Source: JBNARI01 sp049718765 (GTDB lineage: Bacteria > Bacillota > Sulfobacillia > DUMF01). Taken from it: DNA of 64,000 nt. Positions 47,203 to 55,018 of this stretch are shown here, in pieces. The number at the start of each line of letters is the position of its first letter. Positions within the stretch are counted from its first letter, which is position 1. The DNA lies in the NCBI GenBank assembly GCA_049718765.1, contig JBNARI010000001.1, forward strand, positions 1-64,000, given 5' to 3'. The notes beneath the pieces were generated by a model. That model ran no database searches. It saw only the letters and a program-made list of their open reading frames with translations, and was not told the DNA's origin. A program made the translations under genes and the position numbers.

Positions 47203-49041
47203 GTGGGCGAAGTTAGACTGAGCGGGCTAATCTCTGGAATGGACACCGATGACGTCATTTCCAAGCTGATGGCGATTGAAAGGAAGCCCGTGGACTTGCT
47301 GCAAAGCCAGAAAGCCCAGCTGCAGTCCAAGAGGGAAGCGTGGAACAGGGTATACAGCGCTCTAACAACGCTGGATGCGAAGCTGGCAGGCCTTACCACG
47401 GTGGACACATACCTTTCGGCCAAGGCGTCTGTGGATGATTCGTCGGTGGTTCAGGTTTCTGCATCCAGCAGCGCTTCCCCTGGGAAATTAGCCCTTGAAG
47501 TAATGCAGCTTGCCACTGCGCACGTGGTGGCCTCAGCAGCCCAGTCCAGCACCACCCAGGCCATCGGAATCGCAGGTTCGCCCATGATCAACGGAAAGGC
47601 CCTCCTAATCTCATCGTCGGACTCGCTGGAGACCATTGCAGCCAAGATCAATTCGCTCGACGCAGGTGTAAGCGCAACAGTAGTCAAAGTGGACTCCTCA
47701 AGCTGGAAACTGGTGGTCAGCTCCAAGCAAACTGGGGCAGCTGCGCAGATAACTCTTGTCGACGACGGCGGAGCCCTAGAGGCACTGGGGCTGGTTGTGA
47801 ACGGCCAAGCAAACACCGTGCAGGAAGCCCAAGATGCCAGGTTCAAGGTGAATTCCATTGAGGTCCAGCGGGCATCCAACACCGTGTCCGACGTGGTAAC
47901 AGGCCTTACCTTCACCCTGAAAAACATCGGCACCACTGTGGTAACTGTGGAAAGGGACTATTCTGCAGTGGTTTCAGCCGTGAAGGCATTTGTTAACGCT
48001 TACAACAGCGCGGTGGATGCCATCAAGAATGAAACTTATTACGATGCGACCAACAAGAAGGCCGGTGCATTGCTCGGTGAGACATCGCTGATGAGTCTGC
48101 AAAACAAGATGAGGCAGGTGCTAGTCTCGGCCGTTCCCGGGCTTCCACAGTCCCTGAGCCGGGCTGCAGACGTGGGCCTGACCACGGAGGCCTACGTTCC
48201 GGGTAGTGGCTCTGGGGAGCACCTCAAACTGGATGAGGGAAAACTCACTGCGGCGTTGGAGTCGGATCCCGAGGCGGTGATGAAGTTGTTTGGAGCGAGG
48301 CGTGTGAACGTGGCGCTTGCCTCGAGCGGCGCAAGTGCTACTGGTTTGGATGAGTACGGCAATACCAATGAGTACGACGCACAGGTGTACTCGGCGTCAG
48401 GGGCAATTAACGGAGATACCTCCAGCCTAAGATGGGGGACCACTGGCGGGGGATGGAACGATGGCACGGCTGGAGTGTACCCTGATTACCTGCAAATCGT
48501 GTTTGCCGGGCAGCGCACCATAGACACAGTTAAAGTCTACACTCTTAACTCAGAGGCTTTTCCGGCCAACCAGTACGGCGTGCGTGACCTCCGGGTACAG
48601 TACTGGGACGGCACCACGTGGATAACCGTTTCCACCGTGTCAGGAAACACGTCCGGGGTTGTGAGCTGCAGTTTCGATCCCGTGACCACCGACCGGATAA
48701 GGGTTGTCGTGGACGCCACCAACGGTCAGGGAGACTACTCGCGCATCACGGAAGTTGAGGTATACCAGCGGGATGCGGGACTGGCTTCGGCAATTTCCGA
48801 ACTGCTCAAGAGCTTTACGTCCTCGGGTGGCGTGATAAAGAACAAACAGGACACAATCGACAGAACTGTATCCAACATAGACAGCCGCATTGAGGACTGG
48901 GAGCGAAGGCTGGAGCTGCGGGAAGAAGCTCTGAGGAAGCAGTTTAACTCCATGGAAGTAGCACTCAACAAGCTCAAAACCCAAAGCGCCTGGCTGAGCA
49001 TTCAGTTCGCCAGCATCTACGGAAGCGGTGAGAAATCATGA
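47203..49041 (+). CDS. fliD: Flagellar cap protein FliD with an inserted discoidin-like domain
   Basis: FliD caps the filament and folds flagellin. The 612-residue protein has the N-terminal FliD domain (RLSGLISGMDTDDVISKLMAIERKPVDLLQSQKAQLQSKREAW) and a C-terminal coiled coil (TIDRTVSNIDSRIEDWERRLELREEALRKQFNSMEVALNKL). Between about residues 366 and 520 lies an insertion resembling an F5/8 type C (discoidin, CBM32-like) domain: SGAINGDTSSLRWGTTGGGW, DYLQIVFAGQRTIDTVKVYT, VRDLRVQYWDGTTWITVSTV and DRIRVVVDATNGQGDYSRITEVEVY. Such domains often bind glycans. GTG 47203. It overlaps fliS by four bases. Confidence 0.93.
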   Translation: MGEVRLSGLISGMDTDDVISKLMAIERKPVDLLQSQKAQLQSKREAWNRVYSALTTLDAKLAGLTTVDTYLSAKASVDDSSVVQVSASSSASPGKLALEVMQLATAHVVASAAQSSTTQAIGIAGSPMINGKALLISSSDSLETIAAKINSLDAGVSATVVKVDSSSWKLVVSSKQTGAAAQITLVDDGGALEALGLVVNGQANTVQEAQDARFKVNSIEVQRASNTVSDVVTGLTFTLKNIGTTVVTVERDYSAVVSAVKAFVNAYNSAVDAIKNETYYDATNKKAGALLGETSLMSLQNKMRQVLVSAVPGLPQSLSRAADVGLTTEAYVPGSGSGEHLKLDEGKLTAALESDPEAVMKLFGARRVNVALASSGASATGLDEYGNTNEYDAQVYSASGAINGDTSSLRWGTTGGGWNDGTAGVYPDYLQIVFAGQRTIDTVKVYTLNSEAFPANQYGVRDLRVQYWDGTTWITVSTVSGNTSGVVSCSFDPVTTDRIRVVVDATNGQGDYSRITEVEVYQRDAGLASAISELLKSFTSSGGVIKNKQDTIDRTVSNIDSRIEDWERRLELREEALRKQFNSMEVALNKLKTQSAWLSIQFASIYGSGEKS

Positions 49042-49406
49042 CCAACCCGTATGAGCAGTATAAGCGCGTTCAAGTCCAGACTGCCAACCCGATCGAGCTG
49101 GTTGTGATGGCTTACGACGGTGCAAGCGTGTACCTGGCAAGGGCCAAAGAGGCCATGAGTGACGGCAACTACCAGGCTGCCGGTGAGTGGATCAGACGGG
49201 TGCAGAGCATAATTGCGGAGTTGACCTCTTCCTTAGACCCTGCAGCGGGTGAAGTATCGTATAACCTGGCTAGGCTATATGGGTTCATCAACGAGAGACT
49301 GGGCAGAGTTACGGCCTCAAGAGACCCGAAGTTTCTAGATGAAATAGCCAAGGTGTTAGATACCCTTAAACAGGGATGGTGCGAGTGTGCCAAACGCAGC
49401 AAGTGA
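49038..49406 (+). CDS. fliS: Flagellin export chaperone FliS
   Basis: The 122-residue helical chaperone has NPYEQYKRVQVQTANPIELVVMAYDGASVYLARAKEAM at the N-terminus, with the conserved YDGA-type motif, then AGEWIRRVQSIIAELTSSLDPAAGEVSYNLARLYGFINERL. It binds the flagellin C-terminus and prevents premature assembly. ATG 49038 overlaps fliD by four bases; the end overlaps the FliT-like gene by 20 bases. Confidence 0.94.
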   Translation: MTNPYEQYKRVQVQTANPIELVVMAYDGASVYLARAKEAMSDGNYQAAGEWIRRVQSIIAELTSSLDPAAGEVSYNLARLYGFINERLGRVTASRDPKFLDEIAKVLDTLKQGWCECAKRSK

Positions 49407-49782
49407 CCAGTTGTTGGAAAAGCTTCAGAGGATCCTCAGCCTCGCCAGGGCTCAACTCTGGGCAGTGAGAATGGGCGACCCCGAGGCCTTTGAGAGGCTC
49501 ACCGCTGAAAGGGAAAGGGTCCAGCAAGAGCTGGCATCCGTGATGAGCTCAGCCAACCGAGGGCAGGATGCCTCAACGGTTGCAGAAGAATCGCCGGATA
49601 CGACAAGAAACGTAAGGTTGTTGTTGTTTCAGATCAATCAGGTGGACCAGCAGTGCATGGCCGAAGGCCAAAGGCTCAGGGACGCAACGATGAAGGCCCT
49701 CAAAGACACCCAGGCTTATCTGGATTGGTCCCGATGGCATAGTAGAAACCCAAGACCGCCTCTCATAGACACATCGGGCTGA
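49387..49782 (+). CDS. FliT-like flagellar chaperone
   Basis: A 131-residue helical protein whose N-terminal half (LEKLQRILSLARAQLWAVRMGDPEAFERLTAERERVQQEL) fits the FliT pattern of a chaperone following fliS. The C-terminal half continues as helix (RLLLFQINQVDQQCMAEGQRLRDATMKALKDTQAYLDW). The assignment rests on position, size and helical make-up rather than strong motifs. GTG 49387 lies within the fliS 3' end, and it closes the late flagellar unit. Confidence 0.6.
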   Translation: MPNAASDQLLEKLQRILSLARAQLWAVRMGDPEAFERLTAERERVQQELASVMSSANRGQDASTVAEESPDTTRNVRLLLFQINQVDQQCMAEGQRLRDATMKALKDTQAYLDWSRWHSRNPRPPLIDTSG

Positions 49783-49877
49783 ACGCCTTAACCATTAGTC
49801 ACTTTGTCACTAGGGAGCTTCTCCAGGGGTCGACATTTCCTGACAGTAGTTGCCACGTTAATCATAAAGCTTCATTG

Positions 49878-49979
49878 CTATCCACTAGTTGTCCACAAGT
49901 ACAAACTGCCTTCTTGCAGGTTATCAACAGAGTTTTGCACATTATCCACAGGCAAGCTGCCGACAAGGGGAGTGCATAA
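49878..49979 (+). other. Cluster of DnaA-box sequences
   Basis: The perfect consensus TTATCCACA occurs at 49942-49950. One-mismatch forms lie at 49889-49897 (TTGTCCACA), 49921-49929 (TTATCAACA), 49933-49941 (TTTTGCACA) and, on the minus strand, 49979-49971 (TTATGCACT). A weaker copy is at 49878-49886 (CTATCCACT). Starts of the main plus-strand boxes (49878, 49889, 49921, 49942) are spaced 11, 32 and 21 bases, close to whole helical turns. Confidence 0.7.
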
Positions 49980-50011
49980 CCATGTGTTACCATTGTCAGC
50001 CGCAAAGCCTG

Positions 50012-50045
50012 TCGAAACAGAAAGCTCCGGCCTGTTAGCCGGAGC
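50012..50045 (-). terminator. Intrinsic terminator of the cold-shock gene
   Basis: On the minus strand GCTCCGGC (50045-50038) pairs with GCCGGAGC (50031-50024), followed by TTTCTGTTTC. Confidence 0.8.
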
Positions 50046-50105
50046 AATTCCTGTCAGCTTTTTCTGAGAGATTACATCAAGCAACCTGACCCATTGCTGA
50101 CTTGG

Positions 50106-50306
50106 TCAGGATACTTTCACCACGTTGGCTGCCTGGGGTCCCTTTGGTCCCTGCACGATTTCGAACTCCACCTTGTCGCCAGCCATCAGACTCTTGAAAC
50201 CTTGGGTCTGGATCGCCGAGTAGTGGACGAACACGTCCGGGCCGTTCTCCCTCTCGATAAACCCGTAGCCCTTCTCAGCGCTGAACCACTTGACGGTACC
50301 TTGCAT
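50106..50306 (-). CDS. Cold-shock domain protein (CspA family)
   Basis: The 66-residue single cold-shock domain protein has MQGTVKWFSAEKGYGFIERE with the RNP1 motif KGYGFI, RNP2 VFVHYSAI, and the closing GPKGPQAANVVKV. It binds single-stranded RNA or DNA. ATG 50306 has AGGAGGA upstream. It has a strong promoter and a terminator and so is monocistronic. Confidence 0.96.
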   Translation of the reverse strand: MQGTVKWFSAEKGYGFIERENGPDVFVHYSAIQTQGFKSLMAGDKVEFEIVQGPKGPQAANVVKVS

Positions 50307-50359
50307 TAACTTTATTCCTCCTAACAAATTTGCAGTACGAGCTTTCTAGGCTCACCGTG

Positions 50360-50388
50360 ACTATATCACTTGCAACCGTGAAAGTCAA
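50360..50388 (-). promoter_or_regulatory. Putative sigma-A promoter of the cold-shock gene
   Basis: On the minus strand TTGACT (50388-50383) and TATAGT (50365-50360) are separated by exactly 17 bases, about 54 bases before the start codon. Confidence 0.75.
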
Positions 50389-50602
50389 ACTTAATGTTCT
50401 GGGTGCCTGGGAATCATTGGAGGACATGACAGGACTTGCCTGAGATAGGCTATGGGCCTTTGCTCCAGTCGCTTCACAACGCCTGGTGTGGAGTGATACC
50501 TGTGTATCACTGCGCCAGTGGCACTTGTACCACCTGCCCCGCTTCCGCTATTGGCACGAAAGGTACTCTGGCAGAGTCAGAAGAGTGGCATGGACCCTTT
50601 GG
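50389..50602. other. Intergenic region with one hairpin
   Basis: An eight-base perfect stem AGTGATAC/GTATCACT (50492-50511) with a four-base loop lies about 90 bases beyond the SLH/GerMN stop. No U-tract follows on either strand and no gene was identified. Confidence 0.35.
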
Positions 50603-51949
50603 TCAGTCACCCAGCGCCACAGTCACTGTGCTGTACTCTGAGCCATACTTTGGGCTAACCAAGTACAGCTGCAGCTGAGCGGGCTTCCGGCTGCCAAACA
50701 GTTCCTGCCTGACAGCAAACCCGAACACTCCCCAGCCCGTTCCGTTTGTAGAGGTGGTGTAGCTCTCAAGCAGTACCCCGCCGCTTTCGTCCTTAAGCCG
50801 GAAGTTCACTGTACCTTCAAAGGCTGCAGCTGCCCCCAGCACAACAAGGTCACCACCCTGCCACGTCACGCCCGGACGGGGCGCAAGCACCAATACGTTT
50901 TTGCCGCTTATGCCCAGGACCCGGGCAACAACGGTGCTAGCTTCAGCCCTGGTGAGACCGCTGGCGGGCCTAAATGACCCATCGGGGTAGCCAAGGAGCA
51001 GTCCTCTCTTCACTGCTTCCTGCACCCACTGGAAGTACTTAAGCGTGATCTGGCTTGCATCCCGGAAAGAGATGGGGTTGCTGTGTCCAGTCGGCTGGGC
51101 TCCAGAGTGTGCGCCTCGGTACGCGTCAGAGGCTCTTACTGCTAACCAGGCCATTTCTTCGCGGGCGATGGTCTCGTCGGGCCGGAACTGTGGCCCATAA
51201 TCGTCGACTGAAAACAGACCCGAAGCAACCGCTCTTTTCACGTACTGAGCCACCCAGTGCCCCTCAATATCCTGGAAAGGTACGTTCTGGTTGAGTGCAT
51301 TTGGGATGTCAATCGCCTCCACGAGCATTTTCACGAACTCCGCCCGGGTGAGCGTCCTGTCGGGTTTAAAGGTGCCGTCTTCGTAGCCGTTGACGATGTC
51401 CAGGAGCTGCAACAGGGCCACTGTGCCACCTGCCCAGTGCTGCTCCACGTCGGAAAACGTTCGAAAGACCCAACTCCTGTCGGGAGCTATAGGTTTCGTG
51501 ATGTCCACGTGCCCTGCAAGGGACTCGCTCTGCCCCTCCACCAGGATCCTTACGGAGTTCACTGAAGAGAACTGGCCAAGGGTGCTGACCAGGGCTGCAA
51601 CCACAGCCGCTTCTCCCCCAGAACCCACGTTGAGCCTGCGAATGCCTCCTCCCAGGTCCACGGTGCACACTCCATCACGGATGTTCAGCCCCAGTATTTC
51701 GGTATCTGTGGGGATCATCCTTGGCAGGACAGATTCCACCCCTGAGCCGGCAATGAGACGTTCCAGGGCAGCCCTGGCGGGCGCAGCCACGGGAGGGGAG
51801 AGGAATTCCACGGGAACTACGAACGAACCACTTTGCAGGTACACCGGGTAGTAGACATGGAACCTGCTGACTGCCCCAGCAGGAGCGGCCGGCATCAGCA
51901 TCAACGCTGCCGTGAGAAACCCCGCCACTAGTTTGAGCCAATCAATCAC
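50603..51949 (-). CDS. Surface protein with GerMN, three SLH and a C-terminal Gmad2-like domain
   Basis: The roughly 448-residue protein has a signal peptide (IDWLKLVAGFLTAALMLMPAAPAGA), then a GerMN domain (about 35-135: VVPVEFLSPPVAAPARAALERLIAG, GLNIRDGVCTVDLGGGIRR). Three SLH domains follow between about 145 and 345 (GYEDGTFKPDRTLTRAEFVKML, the middle copy with FRPDETIAREEM, GYPDGSFRPASGLTRAEA), then a beta-sandwich Gmad2-like end (LESYTTSTNGTGWGVFGFAV). GerMN domains occur in GerM of the spore channel; here the domain is tied to the cell surface by SLH domains. GTG 51949 has AGGGG ten bases upstream. Confidence 0.85.
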   Translation of the reverse strand: MIDWLKLVAGFLTAALMLMPAAPAGAVSRFHVYYPVYLQSGSFVVPVEFLSPPVAAPARAALERLIAGSGVESVLPRMIPTDTEILGLNIRDGVCTVDLGGGIRRLNVGSGGEAAVVAALVSTLGQFSSVNSVRILVEGQSESLAGHVDITKPIAPDRSWVFRTFSDVEQHWAGGTVALLQLLDIVNGYEDGTFKPDRTLTRAEFVKMLVEAIDIPNALNQNVPFQDIEGHWVAQYVKRAVASGLFSVDDYGPQFRPDETIAREEMAWLAVRASDAYRGAHSGAQPTGHSNPISFRDASQITLKYFQWVQEAVKRGLLLGYPDGSFRPASGLTRAEASTVVARVLGISGKNVLVLAPRPGVTWQGGDLVVLGAAAAFEGTVNFRLKDESGGVLLESYTTSTNGTGWGVFGFAVRQELFGSRKPAQLQLYLVSPKYGSEYSTVTVALGD

Positions 51950-52318
51950 GGGAATCGAGCCCCTCTCTGATCTTCCTGGCACTATTATCGCGCAGACTCC
52001 AGTTTTAGGGAACACAGCGGCACCTGGGAAGAGTGTGGAAACGCCAGGAGTGCAAGTCCCGTCGTCGCACCCACGGATGGTCGAGCGTTGAGCAGATTAG
52101 TGGGCTGCTGCCCTGTGGGTTTAGGTTGGGGGGCATCGTCTTTCCCACGCTTGTTGCCTGTGGCTGGCCTTGACGGCGAGTGGGATCTCGCTCTAGGGCG
52201 ATGGTCTCGGCTTGTCAGGCCAGCTAGGGTACCTTAGGCCACTCCAAGGTGTGCATGGAGACCCTGTCGAAGCTTTCAAGTTGTGGAAGTGAGGTGGGGG
52301 TGCTAGAATGCTACTCGG
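51950..52318. other. 369-base structured intergenic region between the SLH/GerMN gene and secA
   Basis: There is no gene. A 13-base-pair stem with a single bulged T pairs 52161-52174 with 52214-52226 and encloses GCGAG/CTCGC (52176-52180 with 52187-52191). Upstream, GGGC-TGCT-GCCC and a GTGGG/CCCAC pair can also form. The secA promoter lies at the right end. Confidence 0.45.
52281..52309 (+). promoter_or_regulatory. Putative sigma-A promoter of secA
   Basis: TTGTGG (52281-52286) and TAGAAT (52304-52309) are separated by 17 bases. The predicted start, near 52316, is only a few bases before the secA start codon. Confidence 0.5.
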
Positions 52319-55003
52319 GTGATTAGGGGATTGATCGGGCTCATAAAGAAGCTATTCGACCAAAACGAAAGGGAACTCAAGCGGATTTCCGGGATAGTGC
52401 AGCGGATCAACGCTCTGGAATCCGAGGTGCAGCGCCTTTCCGACGATGAGCTTCGGGCAAAAACCTGCGAGTTCAAGGAACGGGTGTCTCGAGAGGAAAG
52501 CCTTGACTCCATACTTCCCGAAGCTTACGCAGTGGTCAGGGAGGCTTCGCGGCGCACCCTGGGGATGCGCCACTTCGACGTGCAGCTCATGGGCGGGATC
52601 GTGTTGCACGAGGGTAACATCGCCGAAATGAAGACGGGCGAGGGCAAGACCCTGGTGGCCACCCTGCCTGCGTACTTGAACGCGTTGGAAGGGCGAGGCG
52701 TGCACATCGTCACCGTCAACGATTATCTGGCCAAGCGGGACAGCGAATGGATGGGGCAAGTGTACAAGTTCCTAGGGCTGAGCGTTGGCCTGATTGTGCA
52801 CGGGCTGGACGTTCCCACAAGGCAAAAGGCCTACGCTGCGGACATCACGTACGGCACAAATAACGAGTTTGGCTTCGATTACCTGCGGGATAACATGGCC
52901 TTGCGCAAGGAAGACATCGTGCAGAGGGAGCTCAACTACGCCATCGTTGACGAGGTGGACAGCATCCTCATTGACGAGGCACGCACTCCCTTGATCATAT
53001 CTGGCATGGCCGAAAAGCCAGTGGAGCTTTATTACAAGTTCGCCAAACTGGCTGGCAGCCTCACCAGGGAAGAGGATTACATGGTGGACGAAAAGGCCCA
53101 CACCGTGGAGCCCACCGAGCAAGGGGTGTCCAAAGTCGAGAGGATGCTAGGTGTGGAGAACCTTTTCGACCACGAGAACATGGACCTTTACCGTTACTTG
53201 ATCAATGCGCTCAAGGCCAAGGAGCTCATGAAGCGGGACAGGGACTACATCGTCAAGGATGGCGAAGTCATCATAGTGGACGAGTTCACTGGTAGGTTGA
53301 TGATTGGCCGCAGGTACTCGGACGGATTGCACCAGGCGATTGAGGCCAAGGAGGGCCTTAGGATCAGGCGGGAAAGCCAGACCCTTGCCACAATTACCTT
53401 CCAGAACTACTTCAGGATGTACCGAAAGCTTGCGGGCATGACTGGCACTGCGGCCACCGAGGCAAAAGAGTTCAGAGAGATTTACGGCCTGGACGTGATG
53501 GTCATCCCAACCAACAAGCCCATGATCAGGGTGGACTACCCCGACGTGGTGTACAAGACGGAGAGGGCTAAGTTCCGGGCCATCGTTGAGGAGGTATGCC
53601 AGTGTTATCAACGAGGGCAACCGGTGCTGGTTGGCACGGTGTCCATCGAGAAGTCCGAGATGCTGAGCGACATGCTAAAAAAGCGCGGTGTGCCCCACCA
53701 GGTGCTCAACGCCAAGTACCACGAGAAGGAAGCGGAAATCGTGGCTCAGGCGGGACGGTCAGGCTCTGTGACGATCGCCACCAACATGGCGGGTCGCGGT
53801 ACCGACATCCTGCTTGGGGGCAACCCTGGTTTCCTTGCCAGGCAAAGGTTAAAACAGGACGGCTACCCAGAATGGGTTATAGCCCAGGCGGTGGAGCATG
53901 GCCCTGTGACCGACGAAAAGGTTCGGGAAGCCAGAGAGAAGTACCTAAAGTACTTCGAGGAAGCGCGCAAGATCACCGACGCAGACCACAACAAAGTCGT
54001 ACAGCTGGGTGGTTTGCACATTATTGGCACTGAGCGTCACGAAAGCCGGCGGATCGACAACCAGCTCAGGGGACGCTCGGGCAGGCAGGGCGACCCAGGT
54101 AGCTCCCGCTTTTACCTGTCCCTTGAGGATGACTTGATGCGCCTGTTCGGCTCTGACCTCATCGCTGGCCTCATGGACCGTCTTGGCATTAACGAGGACG
54201 AACCCATCGAGCACCCGCTGCTCACCAGGGCAATCGAGACTGCCCAGAAGAGGGTGGAGGCGCGCAACTTCGAGATCCGCCGCCACGTGCTCGAGTACGA
54301 TAACGTGATGAACAAGCAGCGTGAGGTGATTTACGCAGAGCGGCGTCAGGTGCTAGAGGGCATTGATCTCACGGACAAAGTGCTTAAAATGGTGGAAAGG
54401 GTAGTGGCCGAAGCGCTTGACATTTACGCTTCGGACAATGTGGATCCCGAAGAGTGGGACCTGCGCGGGCTGGTTGAATACCTGCAGGGAATATGCCTCA
54501 ACTCCCCTTGCGATCCGAGCAGCCTGGACGGGCTGAGCAGGGAGAAATTGCGGGACAGGCTGCTTGAGCTTGCCACGAATGATTACAGGCAACGCGAAGC
54601 CCAACTGGGTAAGGAGCTAATGCAAGAGCTGCAAAGGCTTGTGCTGCTGCGGGTGGTGGACTCCAAATGGGTGGATCACCTGGATGCAATGGACGATTTG
54701 CGCGAGGGCATAGGCCTGCGCGCCTACGGCCAAGAGAATCCGCTTGTGGAGTACCAGATAGAAACGTACAACATGTTCGAGGAAATGGTGAGGAGCATCC
54801 AGCGGGAGACTGTGCGTTATGTGTTCAAACTCAACGTGGTTAGAAAGCCTGAACCCGTACGCAGACCTGCGGTAGCGCCCCAAGGCAGCGGCTCCGCGAA
54901 GGGAGCGCCAGGTTACGGGGGGAAGAAGAAAATCGGCCCCAACGACCCTTGCCCGTGCGGTAGCGGCAAGAAATACAAGAAATGCTGTGGAAAGCTAGCT
55001 TGA
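52319..55003 (+). CDS. secA: Preprotein translocase ATPase SecA
   Basis: SecA drives protein export through SecYEG. The 894-residue protein has NBD1 with Walker A EMKTGEGKTLVATL and ITYGTNNEFGFDYLRDNMA, the DEVDSILIDEARTPLIISG motif, NBD2 with TNMAGRGTDILLGG and GRSGRQGDPGSSRFYLSLEDDLMR, and a C-terminal zinc-binding tail CPCGSGKKYKKCCG. GTG 52319 fits the family N-terminus (LIKKLFDQNERELKRI). No SD sequence lies at a usual distance, and the promoter is very close. prfB follows. Confidence 0.97.
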   Translation: MIRGLIGLIKKLFDQNERELKRISGIVQRINALESEVQRLSDDELRAKTCEFKERVSREESLDSILPEAYAVVREASRRTLGMRHFDVQLMGGIVLHEGNIAEMKTGEGKTLVATLPAYLNALEGRGVHIVTVNDYLAKRDSEWMGQVYKFLGLSVGLIVHGLDVPTRQKAYAADITYGTNNEFGFDYLRDNMALRKEDIVQRELNYAIVDEVDSILIDEARTPLIISGMAEKPVELYYKFAKLAGSLTREEDYMVDEKAHTVEPTEQGVSKVERMLGVENLFDHENMDLYRYLINALKAKELMKRDRDYIVKDGEVIIVDEFTGRLMIGRRYSDGLHQAIEAKEGLRIRRESQTLATITFQNYFRMYRKLAGMTGTAATEAKEFREIYGLDVMVIPTNKPMIRVDYPDVVYKTERAKFRAIVEEVCQCYQRGQPVLVGTVSIEKSEMLSDMLKKRGVPHQVLNAKYHEKEAEIVAQAGRSGSVTIATNMAGRGTDILLGGNPGFLARQRLKQDGYPEWVIAQAVEHGPVTDEKVREAREKYLKYFEEARKITDADHNKVVQLGGLHIIGTERHESRRIDNQLRGRSGRQGDPGSSRFYLSLEDDLMRLFGSDLIAGLMDRLGINEDEPIEHPLLTRAIETAQKRVEARNFEIRRHVLEYDNVMNKQREVIYAERRQVLEGIDLTDKVLKMVERVVAEALDIYASDNVDPEEWDLRGLVEYLQGICLNSPCDPSSLDGLSREKLRDRLLELATNDYRQREAQLGKELMQELQRLVLLRVVDSKWVDHLDAMDDLREGIGLRAYGQENPLVEYQIETYNMFEEMVRSIQRETVRYVFKLNVVRKPEPVRRPAVAPQGSGSAKGAPGYGGKKKIGPNDPCPCGSGKKYKKCCGKLA

Positions 55004-55018
55004 GGAGGTTTGCTTAAG

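Larger units (their letters stand above)
49783..50105. other. 323-base intergenic region with DnaA boxes and a terminator
   Basis: No gene was found. The left two-thirds contain a cluster of DnaA-box sequences (49878-49979) and the right third contains the csp terminator (50012-50045). Confidence 0.6.

Noticed and set aside
49878..49979. The chromosomal replication origin
   Set aside because: DnaA boxes are present, but there is no dnaA, dnaN or rpmH gene, no obvious AT-rich unwinding stretch, and the surrounding genes are flagellar and cold-shock genes. A secondary DnaA-binding site is the safer reading.
52020..52100. A cobalamin riboswitch or group II intron fragment
   Set aside because: GGGAAG and GTGCAAGTCCC are suggestive, but the conserved B12 box and intron domain V are absent.
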